DNA of 64,000 bases, taken from the NCBI GenBank assembly GCA_044368415.1, contig JBIPLJ010000006.1, positions 1 to 64,000 on the forward strand, written 5' to 3'. Source of the DNA: UBA4615 sp044368415 (GTDB lineage Bacteria > Pseudomonadota > Gammaproteobacteria > Burkholderiales > Burkholderiaceae_E). Below are positions 1-12,311 of the stretch, in pieces. The notes under the pieces are model-generated. The model did not search any database. It was not told the DNA's origin and saw nothing but the letters and a program-made list of their open reading frames with translations. The position numbers were made by a program, and so were the translations under genes. The first letter of the stretch is position 1. Every line of letters starts with the position of its first letter.

Positions 1-975
1 TTCCTGATCAACCATGCCGGCCGCGGCTACGGGCCCGAGGCGCTGCGGGTGGTGGCCGAGGGCGTGGCCGACGTGCCCACCGTCGATCGCGTGATGCGCG
101 AGCAGGTGGTCTTCGACGGCTCGGGCTTCCGGCTCGGTCCGTTCGAGCTGCTCGACCTCACCGGGCTCGACGTCTCGCATCCGGTGATGGAGTCCATCTA
201 CCGGCAGTTCTACGACGAGCCGCGCTTCCGGCCGTCGGCGCTCGCCGCGCAGCGGGTGGCGGGCGGCCTGCTCGGCCGCAAGACCGGCGAGGGGTTCTAC
301 CGCTACGAGAACGGTGCCGCGGTCGCGGTGCCCGAGGACGAGCCGCCGCCCGGTGCCACGCCCTTCGCCCGCGTCTGGGTCGGCCCCGGTCCGCGTCAGG
401 CGGCCCTGCGCGAGCTCGCGGCGGCGCTCGGCGCGAGCCTCGACGACGCCGCCCAGCCCCGGACCGACAGCCTGGTGCTGATCGCGCCCCTCGGGCTGGA
501 CGCCACCGCCGCGTGCACCGACGCGGGCCTGCCTGCCGAACGCACGGTCGCGATCGACACGCTGTTCCCGTTCGCCGCGAAGGCGTGCAAGCGCCGCGTG
601 CTGATGGCGACCCCGGCCACCGATCCAGCGCTCGCGCAGGCGGCGCGCCGGCTGTTCGCCGCCGACGGTGCCCGCGCGAGCCTGATCCGCGACTCCGCCG
701 GCTTCGTGGCTCAGCGCGTGGTCGCGATGGTGGTGGCGGTGGCCTGCGAGATCGCGCAGCAGCGCATCGCCAGCCCCGCCGACATCGACCTCGCGGTGCG
801 CCTGGGCCTGGGCTACCCGACCGGTCCGCTGTCGATGGGCGACGCGCTCGGCGCCGCCACCGTCGCGGCGGTGCTCGAGGGCATGCACGCCTGCACCGGC
901 GATCCCCGTTACCGCCCGAGCCCCTGGATGCGCCGTCGTGCGCGCCTGGGCCTGTCGCTGCTGCACGCAGACTAG
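1..975 (+). CDS. 3-hydroxyacyl-CoA dehydrogenase, C-terminal part (left end cut by window)
   Basis: The frame is open from base 1, so the gene enters from the left and only its last 324 residues are visible. Two C-terminal 3-hydroxyacyl-CoA dehydrogenase repeats can be read. The first contains FGPFELLDLTGLD-like text followed by GLLGRKTGEGFYRY. The second contains RDSAGFVAQRVV and a LGLGYPTGPLSMGD segment. This tandem layout is typical of PaaH-type enzymes of about 500 residues, which oxidise 3-hydroxyacyl-CoA to 3-oxoacyl-CoA with NAD. The NAD-binding Rossmann domain must lie outside the window. It is followed after 43 bases by a kinase-like gene and then an acyl-CoA dehydrogenase on the same strand, which supports a role in acyl-CoA catabolism. 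The physiological substrate cannot be told from sequence. Confidence 0.85.
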   Translation, partial: FLINHAGRGYGPEALRVVAEGVADVPTVDRVMREQVVFDGSGFRLGPFELLDLTGLDVSHPVMESIYRQFYDEPRFRPSALAAQRVAGGLLGRKTGEGFYRYENGAAVAVPEDEPPPGATPFARVWVGPGPRQAALRELAAALGASLDDAAQPRTDSLVLIAPLGLDATAACTDAGLPAERTVAIDTLFPFAAKACKRRVLMATPATDPALAQAARRLFAADGARASLIRDSAGFVAQRVVAMVVAVACEIAQQRIASPADIDLAVRLGLGYPTGPLSMGDALGAATVAAVLEGMHACTGDPRYRPSPWMRRRARLGLSLLHAD

Positions 976-1018
976 ACCGGGCTCACGCCCGGCACGAACC
1001 GAACGAGATGGAGGGACG

Positions 1019-2086
1019 ATGAGCGACCTGGCCGAACAGAACGTCGGCACCACCCCCGTGGCCGAGCGCCACCGCTTCGACGTGGGCGCGCTCGACGCCT
1101 GGATGCGCGCGAACGTCGAGGGCTTCGCCGGACCGCTGACCGTCGAACAGTTCAAGGGCGGCCAGTCGAATCCCACCTTCCGCCTGAGCACGCCGTCGCG
1201 CGCCTACGTGATGCGAGCCAAGCCTGGCCCGGTCGCCAAGCTGCTGCCCTCGGCCCACGCGGTCGAGCGCGAGTACAAGGTCCTCGCCGCGCTGGCCGGC
1301 ACCGACGTGCCGGTGGCCCGCGTCTACGGGCTGTGCGAGGACGAGTCGGTGATCGGCCGCGCGTTCTACATCATGGACTGCGTCGAGGGCCGCGTGCTCT
1401 GGGACCAGTCCCTGCCCGGCGTCTCGAACGCCGAGCGCGACGCGATCTACGACGAGATGAACCGCGTCATCGCGGCCCTGCACAAGGTCGACGTGGCCGC
1501 CGTCGGGCTCACCGACTTCGGCCGCCCGGGCAACTACTTCGCCCGCCAGATCAGCCGCTGGTCGAAGCAGTACGTGCTGTCCGAGACCGAGAAGATCCCG
1601 GAGATGGACCGGCTGATCGAGTGGCTGCCGCAGCACATCCCCGAGGGCGACGAGAGCGCCATCGTCCACGGCGACTACCGGCTCGACAACATGATGTTCG
1701 ACCGCGAGCGCCCGCGCGTGCTCGCGGTGCTCGACTGGGAACTCTCGACGATCGGCCATCCGCTCGCCGACTTCAGTTACCACTGCATGAGCTGGCACAT
1801 TCCGCCCGGGCAGTTCCGCGGCATCGCGGGGCTCGACCTCGCCGCACTCGGGATCCCGAGCGAGGCGGACTACATGCGCCGCTACTGCGCCCGGACCGGT
1901 CGACAGCACATCGACCACTGGGACTTCTACCTGGCCTACAACTGCTTCCGGCTGGCGGGCATCCTGCAGGGCATCGTCAAGCGCGCGCTCGACGGCACCG
2001 CCTCGAGTCCGCAGGCGCTCGAGCAGGGCAAGCGCGTGCGGCCGCTGGCCGAGATGGCCTGGGCCTTCGCGCAGCAGGTGCGCTGA
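1019..2086 (+). CDS. phosphotransferase family protein (APH fold, ACAD10/11-type)
   Basis: This 355-residue protein has an aminoglycoside-phosphotransferase/choline-kinase fold. The Brenner-type catalytic loop reads IVHGDYRLDNMMFD and the metal-binding motif is VLDWELSTIGHPLAD. Near the N-terminus, QFKGGQSNPTFRL is the glycine-rich nucleotide loop. The start was set at MSDLAEQ because GGAGGG lies just upstream. An in-frame ATG 81 bases earlier overlaps the preceding gene and has no ribosome site. Relatives occur fused to, or next to, acyl-CoA dehydrogenases (human ACAD10/ACAD11). Work on that family implicates phosphorylation of 4-hydroxyacyl-CoA intermediates in beta-oxidation. The next gene is an acyl-CoA dehydrogenase, which fits. 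Antibiotic resistance is not implied. The substrate is an inference from family and context. Confidence 0.85.
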   Translation: MSDLAEQNVGTTPVAERHRFDVGALDAWMRANVEGFAGPLTVEQFKGGQSNPTFRLSTPSRAYVMRAKPGPVAKLLPSAHAVEREYKVLAALAGTDVPVARVYGLCEDESVIGRAFYIMDCVEGRVLWDQSLPGVSNAERDAIYDEMNRVIAALHKVDVAAVGLTDFGRPGNYFARQISRWSKQYVLSETEKIPEMDRLIEWLPQHIPEGDESAIVHGDYRLDNMMFDRERPRVLAVLDWELSTIGHPLADFSYHCMSWHIPPGQFRGIAGLDLAALGIPSEADYMRRYCARTGRQHIDHWDFYLAYNCFRLAGILQGIVKRALDGTASSPQALEQGKRVRPLAEMAWAFAQQVR

Positions 2087-2138
2087 CGCCCACCGATTCA
2101 GCATCGAACCGATCGACGACCCAAGGAGGAGAGACGCA

Positions 2139-3407
<1,269 letters not shown>

Positions 3408-3474
3408 GCCCCGGACACCGGTTCCGGCGGCACCCGCGGCGCCTCCCGGCGTCGTGGGTGTCCGCTGCCCGGGC

Positions 3475-3927
3475 CTACTGCACCGGTTCCTTGAGCACCG
3501 GCGGCAACGGGAAGGAGAACACTTCGATGCCCTCGTCGGCCAGCTCACGGGCCTCGTCGGGGCTCGCGACGCCACGGATGCCGCGCTCGGGCGACTCGTT
3601 GTAGTGGATTCTCCGGGCCTCCTCGGCGAAGCGCTCGCCGACGTCCTCGGTGTTCTCGACGATGTTGCGCGCCATCTTCATGAACAGCGCCTGGACCGCA
3701 CGCGGGTCGAGCGGCAGGCCCGTCGGCGCGGCCTTGGGCGCGGCGGGCGCCTCGGCGGCGCCCGACAGGTTCAGGCGCGGTGCGGCAGGCATCTTGCGGA
3801 TCGAGGTGGCGGCACAGACCGGGCATTCGATCAGGCCGCGGGCGAGCTGCGAGTCGTAGTCTTCGGCGGAACCGAACCATCCTTCGAAGCGATGGTCGTG
3901 CTCGCAGGCGAGGTTGAAGACTTTCAT
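3475..3927 (-). CDS. DUF1178 family protein
   Basis: The 150-residue product matches the DUF1178 family by its opening MKVFNLACEHDHRFEGWF and a CPVC pair near residue 37. With Cys8 and His10 or His12 this could form a small zinc ribbon. The middle is alanine/proline rich, and the C-terminal half contains RNIVENTEDVGERFAEEARRI, a conserved helical segment of the family. No function has been established for DUF1178. The gene faces the divergent mnmH, and its stop lies 67 bases from the convergent acyl-CoA dehydrogenase. No signal peptide is visible, so it should be cytoplasmic. Family assignment is firm; role unknown. Confidence 0.85.
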   Translation of the reverse strand: MKVFNLACEHDHRFEGWFGSAEDYDSQLARGLIECPVCAATSIRKMPAAPRLNLSGAAEAPAAPKAAPTGLPLDPRAVQALFMKMARNIVENTEDVGERFAEEARRIHYNESPERGIRGVASPDEARELADEGIEVFSFPLPPVLKEPVQ

Positions 3928-3940
3928 GGGCTGCGCTCCG

Positions 3941-3970
3941 TTGGGCGATTCTACGGCATGCCGCTAGAAT
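3941..3970 (+). promoter_or_regulatory. candidate sigma-70 promoter of mnmH
   Basis: TTGGGC at 3941-3946 and TAGAAT at 3965-3970 are spaced by 18 bases and face mnmH, whose ATG is at 3993. A transcription start near 3977 would leave a leader of about 16 bases. The call rests on consensus match only. Confidence 0.5.
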
Positions 3971-3992
3971 CCGCGGTCCAGCGAGGTCAGGC

Positions 3993-5063
3993 ATGAAGGA
4001 TCCGATCGCGCTGCCGGTCGCCGAGGTGGTGGCGCATCTGCGCGACTTCAACACCCTCGTCGACGCGCGCAGCCCCTCCGAATACGCCGAGGATCACCTG
4101 CCCTGCGCCCTCAACGCGCCGGTGCTGGACGATGCCGAGCGGGCGCTCGTCGGCACGCTCAACGCCGAGCGCGGCGCCTTCGAGGCGAAGCGTCTCGGGG
4201 CGGCGATCGTCTCGCGCAACATCGGCGGGCTGATCGAGCGGCTGTTCGCCGAGCGCGACCGCCACTGGCGTCCGCTGGTCTACTGCTGGCGCGGCGGCAA
4301 CCGCTCCGGCTCGCTCGCCACCGTGCTCGCGCGCATCGGCTGGCGCACCCATGTGATCGAGGGCGGCTACAAGGCCTTCCGGCGCCATGTCATCGAAGAC
4401 CTGGCCGCGATCCCGTCGACGCTGCGCTTCATGGTCGTGGGTGGGCGCACAGGCAGCGCCAAGAGCCGTCTGCTCGAGCGGCTGGCCGTGCAGGGCGAGC
4501 AGGTCCTGGACCTCGAGGCGCTTGCCTGCCATCGCGGCTCGGTGCTCGGCGGTCTGCCCGGTGCGCCGCAGCCGAGCCAGAAGCACTTCGAGACGCAGAT
4601 CTGGGACCGCCTGCGGGCCGCCGATCCGTCCCGCCCGGTCTTCGTCGAGTCCGAGAGCCGCAAGGTCGGCCGGGTACAGGTGCCCGAGGCACTGATCCTC
4701 GCGATGCGCGGCTCGCGCGTCGCGGTGGTCGATGCCGACGTCGAGGTGCGCAGCCGCTTCCTGCTCGCCGAGTACGAGCACTTCCGGCAGGACGTGCCGG
4801 CGCTGCTCGCGCTGCTCGAGCACCTGGTGCCGCTGCACGGCGCGGAGCGCATCCGCGAATGGAAGGCGCTGGTGGCGTCGGATCGCTGGCTCGAACTGGT
4901 CGAGCGGCTGCTGCTCGAGCACTACGATCCGAGCTACGACCGCTCGATGAAGCGCAACTTCGGCCGGCTCGACGAGGCGCCACGGGTACGGCTCGAGGGC
5001 ACGGACGACGCGGCCCTCGAGCGCGGGGCGCAGGCCCTCGTCCGCGTGGGCGCGGAGGGCTGA
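3993..5063 (+). CDS. mnmH: tRNA 2-selenouridine synthase MnmH
   Basis: This 356-residue protein has an N-terminal rhodanese domain followed by a P-loop domain, the MnmH (SelU/YbbB) architecture. The rhodanese active-site cysteine is Cys98 in YCWRGGNRSGS. The P-loop, near residue 150, reads GGRTGSAKS. MnmH replaces the sulfur of 2-thiouridine at the wobble position of some tRNAs by selenium, through a geranylated intermediate, using selenophosphate. The cell should therefore make selenophosphate (SelD), although no selD is in the window. The P-loop has alanine where glycine is usual before the lysine, a mild deviation. It is a single gene with its own promoter, divergent from the DUF1178 gene. 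Confidence 0.92.
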   Translation: MKDPIALPVAEVVAHLRDFNTLVDARSPSEYAEDHLPCALNAPVLDDAERALVGTLNAERGAFEAKRLGAAIVSRNIGGLIERLFAERDRHWRPLVYCWRGGNRSGSLATVLARIGWRTHVIEGGYKAFRRHVIEDLAAIPSTLRFMVVGGRTGSAKSRLLERLAVQGEQVLDLEALACHRGSVLGGLPGAPQPSQKHFETQIWDRLRAADPSRPVFVESESRKVGRVQVPEALILAMRGSRVAVVDADVEVRSRFLLAEYEHFRQDVPALLALLEHLVPLHGAERIREWKALVASDRWLELVERLLLEHYDPSYDRSMKRNFGRLDEAPRVRLEGTDDAALERGAQALVRVGAEG

Positions 5064-5193
5064 AGGCCGAGGCCGCCCCGAGCCGCGGATCGGCTGCACG
5101 CGCCGTCCGGCCGAAGGCTGCCGACCGGCCGCCCGGGCAGGCGTGCGGCCGACGACGGCCGAGCGGGCTTGCCGCCCGCCCAAGCGCCGCCGA

Positions 5194-7113
5194 TCAGGGC
5201 TGCTTCGCGTCGGCCTTCGCGCCGATGCGCTCGGGATGGCGGACGATCTTCGTGCGGGCCTTGATCGACTCGACGTAGACGCCCACGTCCTGCTGGGCGG
5301 CGACGCGCTCGATCTGTGCGTCGTACCCGCCGAGCTTCTGCGCGAGCTCCTGCGGCGTCGGGGTCAGTGTCCTGACCAGTTCCACGATCGTGTAGCCCTG
5401 CGTGCCGAGGTCTACGCCGGTGAAGGCGGGCAGCGGCTCGCCGGGCATGCGGAAGACCGCCTCGAGCGCAGGCTGAGCAAGGCCTGCCGGTGCGTTGCGC
5501 GACACCGTACGAGCCGCCGAGAAGCCTTCCGAGACCTTCCCCGCCTCCGCCTTGGCCGCCTTGAGCTCGGCCAGCCGCGCCTCGCCAGCGGCGCGCGCGA
5601 GCTTGCCGGCCTCTTCGGCGATCACGAGCTTGCGCACCTCGTCCTTGACCGCCTCGAGCGGCTTGCGCTGCGGGGCGCGGTACTCGACGACGCGCGCGGC
5701 GGCGAGCTGACCCGGCGCGACCTCGATCGCCTCGGTGTTGCGCTTGTTGCGCAGCACCTCGTCACCGAACAGCGCGCCGAGCAGGCGCGGGCTGGCGAGC
5801 GGGCTGCCGCGAGCCGCGTCCGGCGCCGGCGCGCGGCCGACGTTGTCCACCGTCCGGACCTCGAGCTTCCACTTGTCGGCGACCGGCTTGAGCGAATCGG
5901 ACTGCTCGTAGACCAGGTCGGTGAACGCCTGCGCGGCCTCGGCATACTTGGCGCCCGCCTGCTGCAGCTTCACCTCGCGCTCGAGCTCGCCGCGCACCTG
6001 CTCGAAGGTCTTCTCGGCGCCCGGCTTGATGCCGGTGAGCCGGATGATGTGCTGGCCGAACTCCGACTCGACGGGACCGCGGATCTCGTCCTGCTTCATG
6101 TCGAAGGCGGCATCGGCGAACGGCTTGACCATCGATGAACGGGCGAAGAAGCCGAGGTCACCCCCCTGCGCGGCCGAGCCCGGATCGTCGGAAGACGACT
6201 TGGCGAGCGCGGCGAACTTCGACGGATCGGCCTTGAGCTGAGCGAGCAGCTGCTCGGCCTTCGCCTTGGCGTCCGCGCCGGACTTCACGAGGATGTGGCT
6301 CGCGCGCCGTTCCTCGGGCGTGCCGTAGCGCGCCTTGTTCTGCTCGTAGTACGTCTTCAGGTCGTCCGGCGAGACCGCGATCTGAGCGGCGATGGCTTCG
6401 CGCGACAGCACCACCACCTCGACCTTGGCCGATTCGGGCGTCTCGAAGACCCGGCCGTTCGCCTCGTGGTAGGCGGCGAGTTGCGCGTCCGTCGGCTGCA
6501 CGCGAGCGGCGAAGTCGGCTGCGGCGAAGCGCTGCTCCCGGACCTCGCGTCGCTCTTCCTGCAGCGCGACCAGGCGCTCGCGCACGGACTTCGGCATGAA
6601 CGCCGAAGCGCTCACCGCATCGGGCAGTGCCTGTACCAGCAGATCACCGCGCACCATCGCCTCGAAGCCGGCCGGCGTGAGTCCGCGCGACGCGACCAGC
6701 GCCTTGTAGCGTACGTCGTCGAAGGCACCGTCCTCGCGCTTGAGACCCGGAATGCCGAGGATGGTCTGGCGCACACGCTCGTCGGTGATCACCACGTTGC
6801 GCGCGCCCGCCTGCTCGGCGATCGCCTTCTGCGCGATCAGCCCCTCGAGGATCTCGCTGCGGGCCTCCGGCGTATCGAACATCTTGGTGTCTACGTTGTC
6901 GCCGAGCATCTGACGCAGCTGGTCGATCTGCTGGCGCTGCGCGGCGTCGAACTCGGGCTGGAGGATCTCGCGGCCGCCGACCTTGGCGACGCCGCGGTCG
7001 CCTGACAGCATGCCCTCGTAGCCCGAGATCCCGAAGAAGACGAATGCGGGAAGAATCAGGATCAGCAGGATGAACTGCAGGATGCGCTGATGCTTGCGGA
7101 TGGATTCGAACAT
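5194..7113 (-). CDS. ppiD: membrane-anchored periplasmic peptidyl-prolyl isomerase, PpiD/SurA type
   Basis: The 639-residue protein starts with a short cytoplasmic stretch and one membrane helix (about residues 12-30), followed by a SurA_N-like chaperone region. A parvulin (PPIC) domain lies at about residues 264-362, including SHILVK and GGDLGFFARSSMVKPF. A long C-terminal helical region follows, with a second, degenerate PPIase-like part. This is the PpiD layout (E. coli PpiD has 623 residues). It should be held in the inner membrane facing the periplasm and assist folding of newly exported proteins at the Sec translocon. It lies downstream of the lon/tRNA block, as in other betaproteobacteria. 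The tRNA terminator lies between, so it probably has its own promoter, which I could not define. Confidence 0.88.
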   Translation of the reverse strand: MFESIRKHQRILQFILLILILPAFVFFGISGYEGMLSGDRGVAKVGGREILQPEFDAAQRQQIDQLRQMLGDNVDTKMFDTPEARSEILEGLIAQKAIAEQAGARNVVITDERVRQTILGIPGLKREDGAFDDVRYKALVASRGLTPAGFEAMVRGDLLVQALPDAVSASAFMPKSVRERLVALQEERREVREQRFAAADFAARVQPTDAQLAAYHEANGRVFETPESAKVEVVVLSREAIAAQIAVSPDDLKTYYEQNKARYGTPEERRASHILVKSGADAKAKAEQLLAQLKADPSKFAALAKSSSDDPGSAAQGGDLGFFARSSMVKPFADAAFDMKQDEIRGPVESEFGQHIIRLTGIKPGAEKTFEQVRGELEREVKLQQAGAKYAEAAQAFTDLVYEQSDSLKPVADKWKLEVRTVDNVGRAPAPDAARGSPLASPRLLGALFGDEVLRNKRNTEAIEVAPGQLAAARVVEYRAPQRKPLEAVKDEVRKLVIAEEAGKLARAAGEARLAELKAAKAEAGKVSEGFSAARTVSRNAPAGLAQPALEAVFRMPGEPLPAFTGVDLGTQGYTIVELVRTLTPTPQELAQKLGGYDAQIERVAAQQDVGVYVESIKARTKIVRHPERIGAKADAKQP

Positions 7114-7167
7114 GGTGCGTCCGGTGACGGGCCGCCGTGCCGGTCGGCGGGCCCGGTTTCATATAGC

Positions 7168-7194
7168 AAAAAGGGGCGAACTTTCGTTCGCCCC
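7168..7194 (-). terminator. rho-independent terminator of the tRNA-Val/tRNA-Asp unit
   Basis: A perfect 9-bp stem GGGGCGAAC/GTTCGCCCC with a TTTC loop is followed, read on the minus strand, by five Ts (AAAAA at 7168-7172 on the plus strand). It sits just beyond the 3' end of tRNA-Asp and before ppiD. Confidence 0.85.
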
Positions 7195-7210
7195 TTCTGC
7201 ATTTTCAGTC

Positions 7211-7287
7211 TGGCGGAGTGGACGGGACTCGAACCCGCGACCCCCGGCGTGACAGGCCGGTATTCTAACCGACTGAACTACCACTCC
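7211..7287 (-). tRNA. tRNA-Asp (anticodon GTC)
   Basis: Read on the minus strand, these 77 bases fold into a complete cloverleaf. The acceptor stem is GGAGTGG, the T arm contains GGTTCGAGTCC, and the anticodon loop CTGTCAC has GTC at the anticodon positions. The 3' CCA is encoded. It lies 39 bases after tRNA-Val and shares its terminator, so the two are probably cut from one precursor. Confidence 0.95.
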
Positions 7288-7326
7288 TTGGTCCTGCTTG
7301 GTGCTGCGTTTACCGCGTCTCGTTGG

Positions 7327-7402
7327 TGGTGGGTGCTGAGAGGCTCGAACTCCCGACCTACGCCTTGTAAGGGCGCCGCTCTACCAGCTGAGCTAAGCAC
7401 CC
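7327..7402 (-). tRNA. tRNA-Val (anticodon TAC)
   Basis: A 76-base cloverleaf on the minus strand. The acceptor stem is GGGTGCT/AGCACCC, the D arm contains AGCTCAGCTGGTAGAGC, and the anticodon loop CTTACAA carries TAC. The T arm contains AGTTCGAGCCT and CCA is encoded. It is the first gene of the tRNA-Val/tRNA-Asp unit between lon and ppiD. Confidence 0.95.
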
Positions 7403-7429
7403 TCGCTGCAGCGCCCAACGAAGACCGCG

Positions 7430-7459
7430 ATCTTAGCATCGCTTCGGCGTGCCGTGCAA
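7430..7459 (-). promoter_or_regulatory. candidate promoter of the tRNA-Val/tRNA-Asp unit
   Basis: On the minus strand, TTGCAC (7459-7454) and TAAGAT (7435-7430) are spaced by 18 bases. A GC-rich discriminator CGCGG follows the -10, as is common for stable RNA promoters under stringent control. The tRNA 5' end would be about 20 bases after the start of transcription. The -35 match is weak. Confidence 0.4.
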
Positions 7460-7483
7460 CCCGACCGCACCGAACGGATACAT

Positions 7484-7511
7484 GCGCGCGTTCGGGCGCC
7501 CGAACGCGCGC
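7484..7511. repeat. perfect 28-bp palindrome just after lon
   Basis: Two 14-base arms, GCGCGCGTTCGGGC and its exact reverse complement, meet without a spacer. It begins 7 bases after the lon stop codon on the minus strand. In RNA it would form a very stable hairpin that could end lon mRNA or protect it. No T run follows on the minus strand, so a standard intrinsic terminator is not shown. Confidence 0.8.
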
Positions 7512-7517
7512 GACCGG

Positions 7518-9944
<2,427 letters not shown>

Positions 9945-9977
9945 TCGGAGTTTTCCTCTCGGGAGGCTGTGATCGGC

Positions 9978-10005
9978 ATCTGCGGCCGATCCGCTTCGTT
10001 TCAAG
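9978..10005 (-). promoter_or_regulatory. candidate sigma-32 (heat-shock) promoter of lon
   Basis: On the minus strand, CTTGAA (10005-10000) is followed after 14 bases by CCGCAGAT (9985-9978). The known sigma-32 consensus is CTTGAA, 13-15 bases, then CCCCATNT. The -35 is perfect and the -10 is partial. The expected start near 9971 would give a leader of about 27 bases ending in the lon ribosome site. Lon is a sigma-32 gene in E. coli. Confidence 0.5.
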
Positions 10006-10239
10006 CATACGCCCAATCAAAGGGGGCGCGCTTGCCGTCCACGGGACCGCAAGGGCCGACCAGGCGCCTTGTCCCGCACGACTCGATGCTGTGACGGAAC
10101 GACGATCGGGGGAATCGGGGAAAGCCCGCAACCGCGGCGGCGGGACGGCTTAGGGGTGCCGACGGTCGGTCAGGCGATCGCGCGATGCCGTGCTCCGTCC
10201 GACGCAGACCGGATGGACGCCTCGCGCTGCAGGCCGGGG

Positions 10240-10270
10240 GGCTTTCGAAACCGACGCTCCGGCGAAAGCC
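10240..10270 (-). terminator. stem-loop after clpX, possible terminator
   Basis: GGCTTTCG at 10240-10247 pairs perfectly with CGAAAGCC at 10263-10270 across a 15-base loop. It starts 10 bases after the clpX stop. No T tract follows on the minus strand, so it may act as a 3' stabiliser rather than an intrinsic terminator. Confidence 0.4.
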
Positions 10271-10280
10271 GGTCGACGCC

Positions 10281-11543
<1,263 letters not shown>

Positions 11544-11598
11544 GCTCTCTCCGACGGGAGACCGACCGGGCCGCGGCGCGCGGCCCGTCTGTTGGGCG

Positions 11599-12270
11599 TC
11601 ACGCGGCCGGGGTCGCCTCGGTACGGCTCGACAGCGTCCGGTCGATCAGTCCGTAGCTTACCGCATCTTCCGCGGACATGAAGTTGTCCCGGTCCGTGTC
11701 CTTGGCCAGCCGCTCGATGGTCTGACCGGTGGCCTCCGCCATCAGGCGGTTGAGCCGCTCGCGCAGGTACAGGATCTCCTTGGCCTGGATCTCGATGTCC
11801 GACGCCATGCCCTGCGCGCCGCCCGAGGGCTGGTGGATCATGATCCGCGCGTTCGGCAGCGCGTAGCGCTTGCCCTTAGAACCCGCCGCCAGCAGGAACG
11901 CGCCCATGCTGGCCGCGATGCCCATGCACAGCGTGGACACGTCGGGCTTGATGAAGCGCATCGTGTCGAACATTGCCAGGCCCGCGGACACCGAGCCGCC
12001 GGGCGAGTTGATGTACAGGCTGATGTCCTTATCCGGATTCTCCGACTCGAGGAACAGCAGCTGGGCGACCACCAGGTTGGCGGTCTGGTCCATCACCGGC
12101 CCGACCAGGAAAATCACCCGCTCGCGCAACAGCCGCGAGTAGATGTCGTAGGCACGCTCGCCGCGGCCGCTCTGCTCGATCACGATCGGCACCATGCCCA
12201 GGCCGCGAGGCTCCTGGGATTGGGCCAGATGCGCGTTGACCAGGTCCTCGACTAGGCTGTTTCGGGTCAT
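11599..12270 (-). CDS. clpP: ATP-dependent Clp protease proteolytic subunit ClpP
   Basis: This 223-residue serine protease subunit has the catalytic triad Ser121 (AASMGAFLL), His146 (IMIHQPSGG) and Asp195 (TDRDNF). These are offset by a constant 24 from E. coli mature numbering, so the alignment is unbroken. The N-terminal 25 or so residues include a propeptide-like segment before VPIVIEQSGRGERAYDIYSRLL. ClpP forms the double-heptamer chamber that degrades substrates delivered by ClpX. It lies 41 bases after tig and 55 before clpX, so tig-clpP-clpX is likely one operon. Confidence 0.97.
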   Translation of the reverse strand: MTRNSLVEDLVNAHLAQSQEPRGLGMVPIVIEQSGRGERAYDIYSRLLRERVIFLVGPVMDQTANLVVAQLLFLESENPDKDISLYINSPGGSVSAGLAMFDTMRFIKPDVSTLCMGIAASMGAFLLAAGSKGKRYALPNARIMIHQPSGGAQGMASDIEIQAKEILYLRERLNRLMAEATGQTIERLAKDTDRDNFMSAEDAVSYGLIDRTLSSRTEATPAA

Positions 12271-12311
12271 CGTCTTTCTCGCTGAGTGAAGGCTGTGTCG
12301 GGAAGGAGGGA

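Larger units (their letters stand above)
9945..10280. other. 336-base intergenic region between clpX and lon
   Basis: No convincing gene lies here. It holds, from the lon side, the lon ribosome site, a heat-shock-type promoter candidate (9978-10005), and near the clpX stop a stem-loop (10240-10270). The middle, about 10020-10230, shows nothing I can interpret. Confidence 0.6.

Noticed and set aside
1019..2086. Aminoglycoside resistance gene
   Set aside because: The APH fold is present, but placement beside an acyl-CoA dehydrogenase and overall text match the ACAD10/11-type kinase family.
3987..5183. Open frame antisense to mnmH
   Set aside because: A GC-driven shadow of mnmH with an arginine/alanine-rich product and no ribosome site.
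7211..7402. Attachment site at the tRNA pair
   Set aside because: No integrase gene and no direct repeat of a tRNA 3' end nearby. The block is in conserved core order.
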